Assembly (NCBI RefSeq): GCF_003284925.1
Contig: NZ_QMEX01000014.1
Span: 1-56,065, forward strand
Source: Mycolicibacter senuensis
GTDB taxonomy: Bacteria > Actinomycetota > Actinomycetes > Mycobacteriales > Mycobacteriaceae
DNA: 56,065 nucleotides
Direction of reading: 5' to 3'
Part shown: positions 53,640 to 56,065 of the stretch, in pieces
How positions within the stretch are numbered: position 1 is the stretch's first letter
Layout of the letters: each line of letters opens with the position of its first letter
Translations under genes and position numbers: made by a program
Notes under the pieces: generated by a model
Databases searched by the model: none
Seen by the model: the letters and a program-made list of their open reading frames with translations, nothing else
Told to the model about the DNA's origin: nothing

Positions 53640-54050
53640 GTGAATCCCGTGCTGGACGAAGGCCCGTTCTTCCACGGAACCAAGGCCGAACTGCAGGCCG
53701 GAGAGCTACTCACCGCGGGCTTCCGCTCCAACTACCGGCCCGAAACCGTCATGAACCACATCTATTTCACCGCCCGACGCGACGGTGCCGGGCTGGCGGC
53801 CGAGCTCGCGGCCGGCGACGGCACGCCGCGGGTGTATCTGGTCGAACCGACCGGTGTGTTCGAGAACGATCCGAACGTCACCGACAAGAAGTTCCCCGGC
53901 AATCCGACCCGCTCCTACCGCAGCAGCGAACCGCTGCGCGTCGTCGAAGAGATCCACGATTGGCCCAGGCTGACTTCCGAGGCGCTTCAGGAGTGGCACG
54001 ACCGCTTGGCGGCGCTCCGCGCAGACGGGCTCGACCAGATCATCAACTGA
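53640..54050 (+). CDS. arr: Rifampin ADP-ribosyltransferase (Arr)
   Basis: 136 residues, GTG start. Near-diagnostic blocks: GPFFHGTKAEL and GELLTAGFRSNYRPETVMNHIYFTA, then VYLVEPTGVFENDPNVTDKKFPGNPTRSYRSSEPLRVV, length equal to M. smegmatis-type Arr. The enzyme transfers ADP-ribose from NAD to a hydroxyl of rifamycins, inactivating them (family knowledge). It would give intrinsic low-level rifampin resistance if expressed. It stands alone; the 158 bases before it hold no clear regulatory element. Confidence 0.93.
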   Translation: MNPVLDEGPFFHGTKAELQAGELLTAGFRSNYRPETVMNHIYFTARRDGAGLAAELAAGDGTPRVYLVEPTGVFENDPNVTDKKFPGNPTRSYRSSEPLRVVEEIHDWPRLTSEALQEWHDRLAALRADGLDQIIN

Positions 54051-54358
54051 GCGCACCGCCCATCGACGTCAGCGTCGCTACGGCGGAGGCTCTTCGATCG
54101 CCCGGCGGGTTTCTGCCACCGCACGTCTGATCGGTCGCCCCTTCACGCTCGTCCGCTTGCCGCTCGCGCTCATCGGCCGCCTGGTCGCGATCTTCGGCAA
54201 TACGGTCCCGTTCATCGGCGACCCGGTCGCGTTCATCCGATGGACTCGCGTCGGGTTTGCTCGAATTCACGCCGCGCGAGGGCGCGCTTGCGTTCCTGCA
54301 GATCATCGGTAGCTCGATCGACGTCATCCCCAGCGCCGACATCCTCATGACCGACCAT
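54043..54358 (-). pseudogene. Coiled-coil protein gene with an apparent frameshift
   Basis: The first 41 codons from ATG 54358 read DDVDRATDDLQERKRALARREFEQTRRESIG and stop at 54233. In the next frame the sequence continues SDERDRVADERDRIAEDRDQAADERERQADER down to a stop at 54043. Together these make the familiar mycobacterial charged coiled-coil protein with repeated A/DER units; one-base slippage near 54235 joins them. Either the gene is broken or the product is made by frameshifting. An alternative ATG at 54348 starts the second frame. It ends overlapping arr tail to tail. Confidence 0.55.
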
Positions 54359-54390
54359 TGAGCAACCGTAACGCCGCCGCGAGAACCCGG

Positions 54391-55464
54391 CTACACGTTG
54401 AACCGGAACTCCACCACGTCCCCGTCGGCCATCACGTAGTCCTTGCCCTCGATGCGCACCTTGCCGGCGGCTTTGGCAGCGGCCATCGACCCGGCCTCGA
54501 CCAGGTCGTCGTAGGACACCACTTCGGCCTTGATGAAACCTTTTTCGAAGTCGGTGTGGATCACCCCGGCCGCCTTCGGCGCGGTGTCGCCCTGGTGGAT
54601 GGTCCAGGCCCGGGCCTCCTTCGGCCCGGCGGTCAGATAGGTCTGCAACTTCAGGGTGTGAAAACCGGCCCGCGCCAAGGCATCCAGGCCGCGTTCGGTC
54701 TGCCCGATCGACTCCAGCAGCTCCATCGCCGACTCGTCGTCCAGCTCGGCGAGCTCGGCCTCGATCTTGGCGTCGAGGAAGACCGCGTCGGCCGGCGCGA
54801 CCAATTCGCGCAACGCGGCCACCCGCGCGGAGTCGGTGAGCACCGACTCGTCGGCGTTGAACACATACAGGAACGGCTTGGTGGTCAGCAGGTTCAGCTC
54901 GCGCAGCGGCGCGGGGTCCACCCCGGCCGAGAACAGCGTCTTGCCGCTGTCGAGGATCTGCTGCGCGGCCACCGCCGCCTCCAGCATCGGCTTGCGGTCC
55001 TTGTTGTTGCGGGCTTCCTTCTCCAGGCGCGGCACCGCCTTCTCCAGGGTCTGCATGTCGGCCAGCATCAGCTCGGTGGCGATCACCTCGATGTCGGCTT
55101 CCGGATCGACCTTCCCGTCGACGTGCACCACGTCGTCGTCGGAGAACACCCGGACCACCTGACAGATCGCATCGCACTCGCGGATGTTGGCCAGGAACTT
55201 GTTGCCCAGTCCGGCCCCTTCCGAGGCGCCCTTGACGATCCCGGCGATGTCGACGAAGGTCACCGGTGCCGGCAGGATCCGCTCGGAGCCGAAGATCTCC
55301 GCCAGCTTGGCCAGCCGCGGATCGGGTAGCGGCACCACGCCCTCGTTCGGTTCGATGGTGGCGAACGGGTAGTTGGCGGCCAGCACGTCATTGCGGGTCA
55401 GCGCATTGAACAGGGTCGACTTCCCGACGTTGGGCAACCCCACGATTCCCAGGCTCAAGCTCAC
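54391..55464 (-). CDS. ychF: Ribosome-binding ATPase YchF (Obg-like)
   Basis: 357 residues from the GTG at 55464 (SLSLGIVGLPNVGKST). Walker A GLPNVGKS, switch DIAGIVKGASEGAGLGN, specificity motif NADES (which replaces NKxD and favours ATP over GTP), coiled-coil RLEKEARNNKDRK and the C-terminal TGS-type domain TYLTAGPKEARAWTIHQGDTAPKAAGVIHTDFEKGFIKAEV. Length and order match bacterial YchF. It is a conserved cytoplasmic protein that binds ribosomes. It is divergent from the DUF6542 gene, a pair also recalled in M. tuberculosis (Rv1112/Rv1111c). Confidence 0.95.
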   Translation of the reverse strand: MSLSLGIVGLPNVGKSTLFNALTRNDVLAANYPFATIEPNEGVVPLPDPRLAKLAEIFGSERILPAPVTFVDIAGIVKGASEGAGLGNKFLANIRECDAICQVVRVFSDDDVVHVDGKVDPEADIEVIATELMLADMQTLEKAVPRLEKEARNNKDRKPMLEAAVAAQQILDSGKTLFSAGVDPAPLRELNLLTTKPFLYVFNADESVLTDSARVAALRELVAPADAVFLDAKIEAELAELDDESAMELLESIGQTERGLDALARAGFHTLKLQTYLTAGPKEARAWTIHQGDTAPKAAGVIHTDFEKGFIKAEVVSYDDLVEAGSMAAAKAAGKVRIEGKDYVMADGDVVEFRFNV

Positions 55465-55528
55465 AGGGAGCCAAGTGTAGAGCGTGCCACGATGCACGGC
55501 CGCCGACGCCAGCCGGTACCGTCAGTGT

Positions 55529-56065
55529 GTGGCAGCGCAGCGGGAGACGTCGGCGGTAGCGGCCGACCACCGTTCGATCCTGCCCAATGCCGCCGGTTTT
55601 CCGTGGTGGGGCGCGGTGGCGGTGGCGCTGGTCGCGACCGCGGTCGGGGTGGCCTTCGACGCCGGCTCCGGCGACAAGGAACTGAGCATCGTCTTCTCCG
55701 CACTGTATGCCATGGGCTGCATCGCCGCGGTGCTCACAGTGCGGCAGTCGGCGGTGTTCACGGCCGTCGTCCAGCCCCCGTTGATCCTGTTCTGCATCGT
55801 GCCAACCGCCTACTGGCTGTTCCGCGGCGGCGGATTCCCGGGCGTGAAGGCCATCCTCATCAACTGCGGATACCCGCTGATCGAGCGATTCCCGTTGATG
55901 CTGTTCACCACCGCAGCCGTGCTGTTGCTCGGAATGGTCCGCTGGTATCTGGGAATGCTGAGCGGCGCGACGACACCCACGTCCGACGACGATGCCGCCC
56001 CACGGCGACGGCCCCCGCTCGTCGAGAAGCTGAGCGCCTGGCTCACCGCGGCTCTCACCCGTGAC
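55529..56065 (+). CDS. DUF6542-type membrane protein, start only
   Basis: A GTG-started frame that runs off the window edge after 179 codons without a stop. Four hydrophobic segments are visible: WWGAVAVALVATAVGVAFDAG, LSIVFSALYAMGCIAAVLTV, FTAVVQPPLILFCIVPTAYWLF and MLFTTAAVLLLGMVRWYLG; an Arg/Pro-rich cytoplasmic region starts at PRRRPPLVEKL. The layout fits the DUF6542 membrane proteins found next to ychF in mycobacteria. The C-terminus is missing here, so only the family is offered. Confidence 0.75.
   Translation, partial: MAAQRETSAVAADHRSILPNAAGFPWWGAVAVALVATAVGVAFDAGSGDKELSIVFSALYAMGCIAAVLTVRQSAVFTAVVQPPLILFCIVPTAYWLFRGGGFPGVKAILINCGYPLIERFPLMLFTTAAVLLLGMVRWYLGMLSGATTPTSDDDAAPRRRPPLVEKLSAWLTAALTRD

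Overview
The window is a GC-rich actinobacterial chromosome segment, almost certainly from a mycobacterium (Mycobacterium or Mycolicibacterium). The evidence is two complete mce operons (yrbEA-yrbEB-mceA to F), a mycofactocin-coupled SDR, F420-type LLM oxidoreductases, an LpqH-like lipoprotein, an Arr ADP-ribosyltransferase, and a right end (class III cyclase, monooxygenase, vapBC, ychF, DUF6542 protein) that I recall as the Rv1111c-Rv1120c neighbourhood of M. tuberculosis. No tRNA, rRNA, CRISPR array or insertion sequence was seen.

Layout. (1) 78-9761: lipid or steroid-type beta-oxidation genes. Two minus-strand operons carry an acyl-CoA synthetase, a hotdog thioesterase, two thiolase-like proteins, two DUF35 modules (one free, one fused to a thiolase-fold domain) and two enoyl-CoA hydratases; an LLM oxidoreductase and a TetR regulator lie on the plus strand. 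(2) 9811-20759: a minus-strand mce operon (mce operon 1) followed by a Mce-associated membrane protein and four small exported proteins. Lines sampled here look less GC-rich than the rest. (3) 21373-32287: a plus-strand catabolic block with five SDRs, a two-subunit acyl-CoA dehydrogenase, a cytochrome P450 and an isochorismatase-like protein. A hydratase and a second acyl-CoA synthetase are on the minus strand. (4) 32435-34718: an LLM oxidoreductase, a FadR-type GntR regulator and a small secreted protein, followed by about 1.3 kb with no convincing gene. (5) 36047-45888: a second mce operon (mce operon 2), plus strand, whose Mce proteins have long proline-rich tails, ending in an LpqH-like lipoprotein. 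(6) 45975-56065: conserved housekeeping and accessory genes: hydrolase, cyclase, permuted NlpC/P60-like protein, MFS/LysR pair, OsmC protein, vapBC with a broken toxin, VOC protein, arr, a broken coiled-coil gene, ychF and the start of a DUF6542 gene.

How it may work together (inference): two Mce importers flank enzymes able to activate an imported lipid (FadD), desaturate it (paired FadE), hydrate it (Ech), oxidise it (SDRs) and cleave it (thiolase/DUF35); P450 and mycofactocin-dependent steps could serve side-chain oxidation. Two candidate regulatory circuits are visible. One is a 16-base motif shared by three catabolic promoters, close to a perfect dyad upstream of tetR. The other is an ACTArGTgaACTTAGT-type dyad upstream of mce operon 2, with weaker copies upstream of the LLM gene and the gntR gene. 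Several enzyme homologues have lost catalytic residues (DUF35 without cysteines, thiolase without the GHP histidine, two SDRs without the YxxxK tyrosine, an isochorismatase without its triad), suggesting scaffold roles or altered chemistry. The substrate cannot be deduced from sequence alone.
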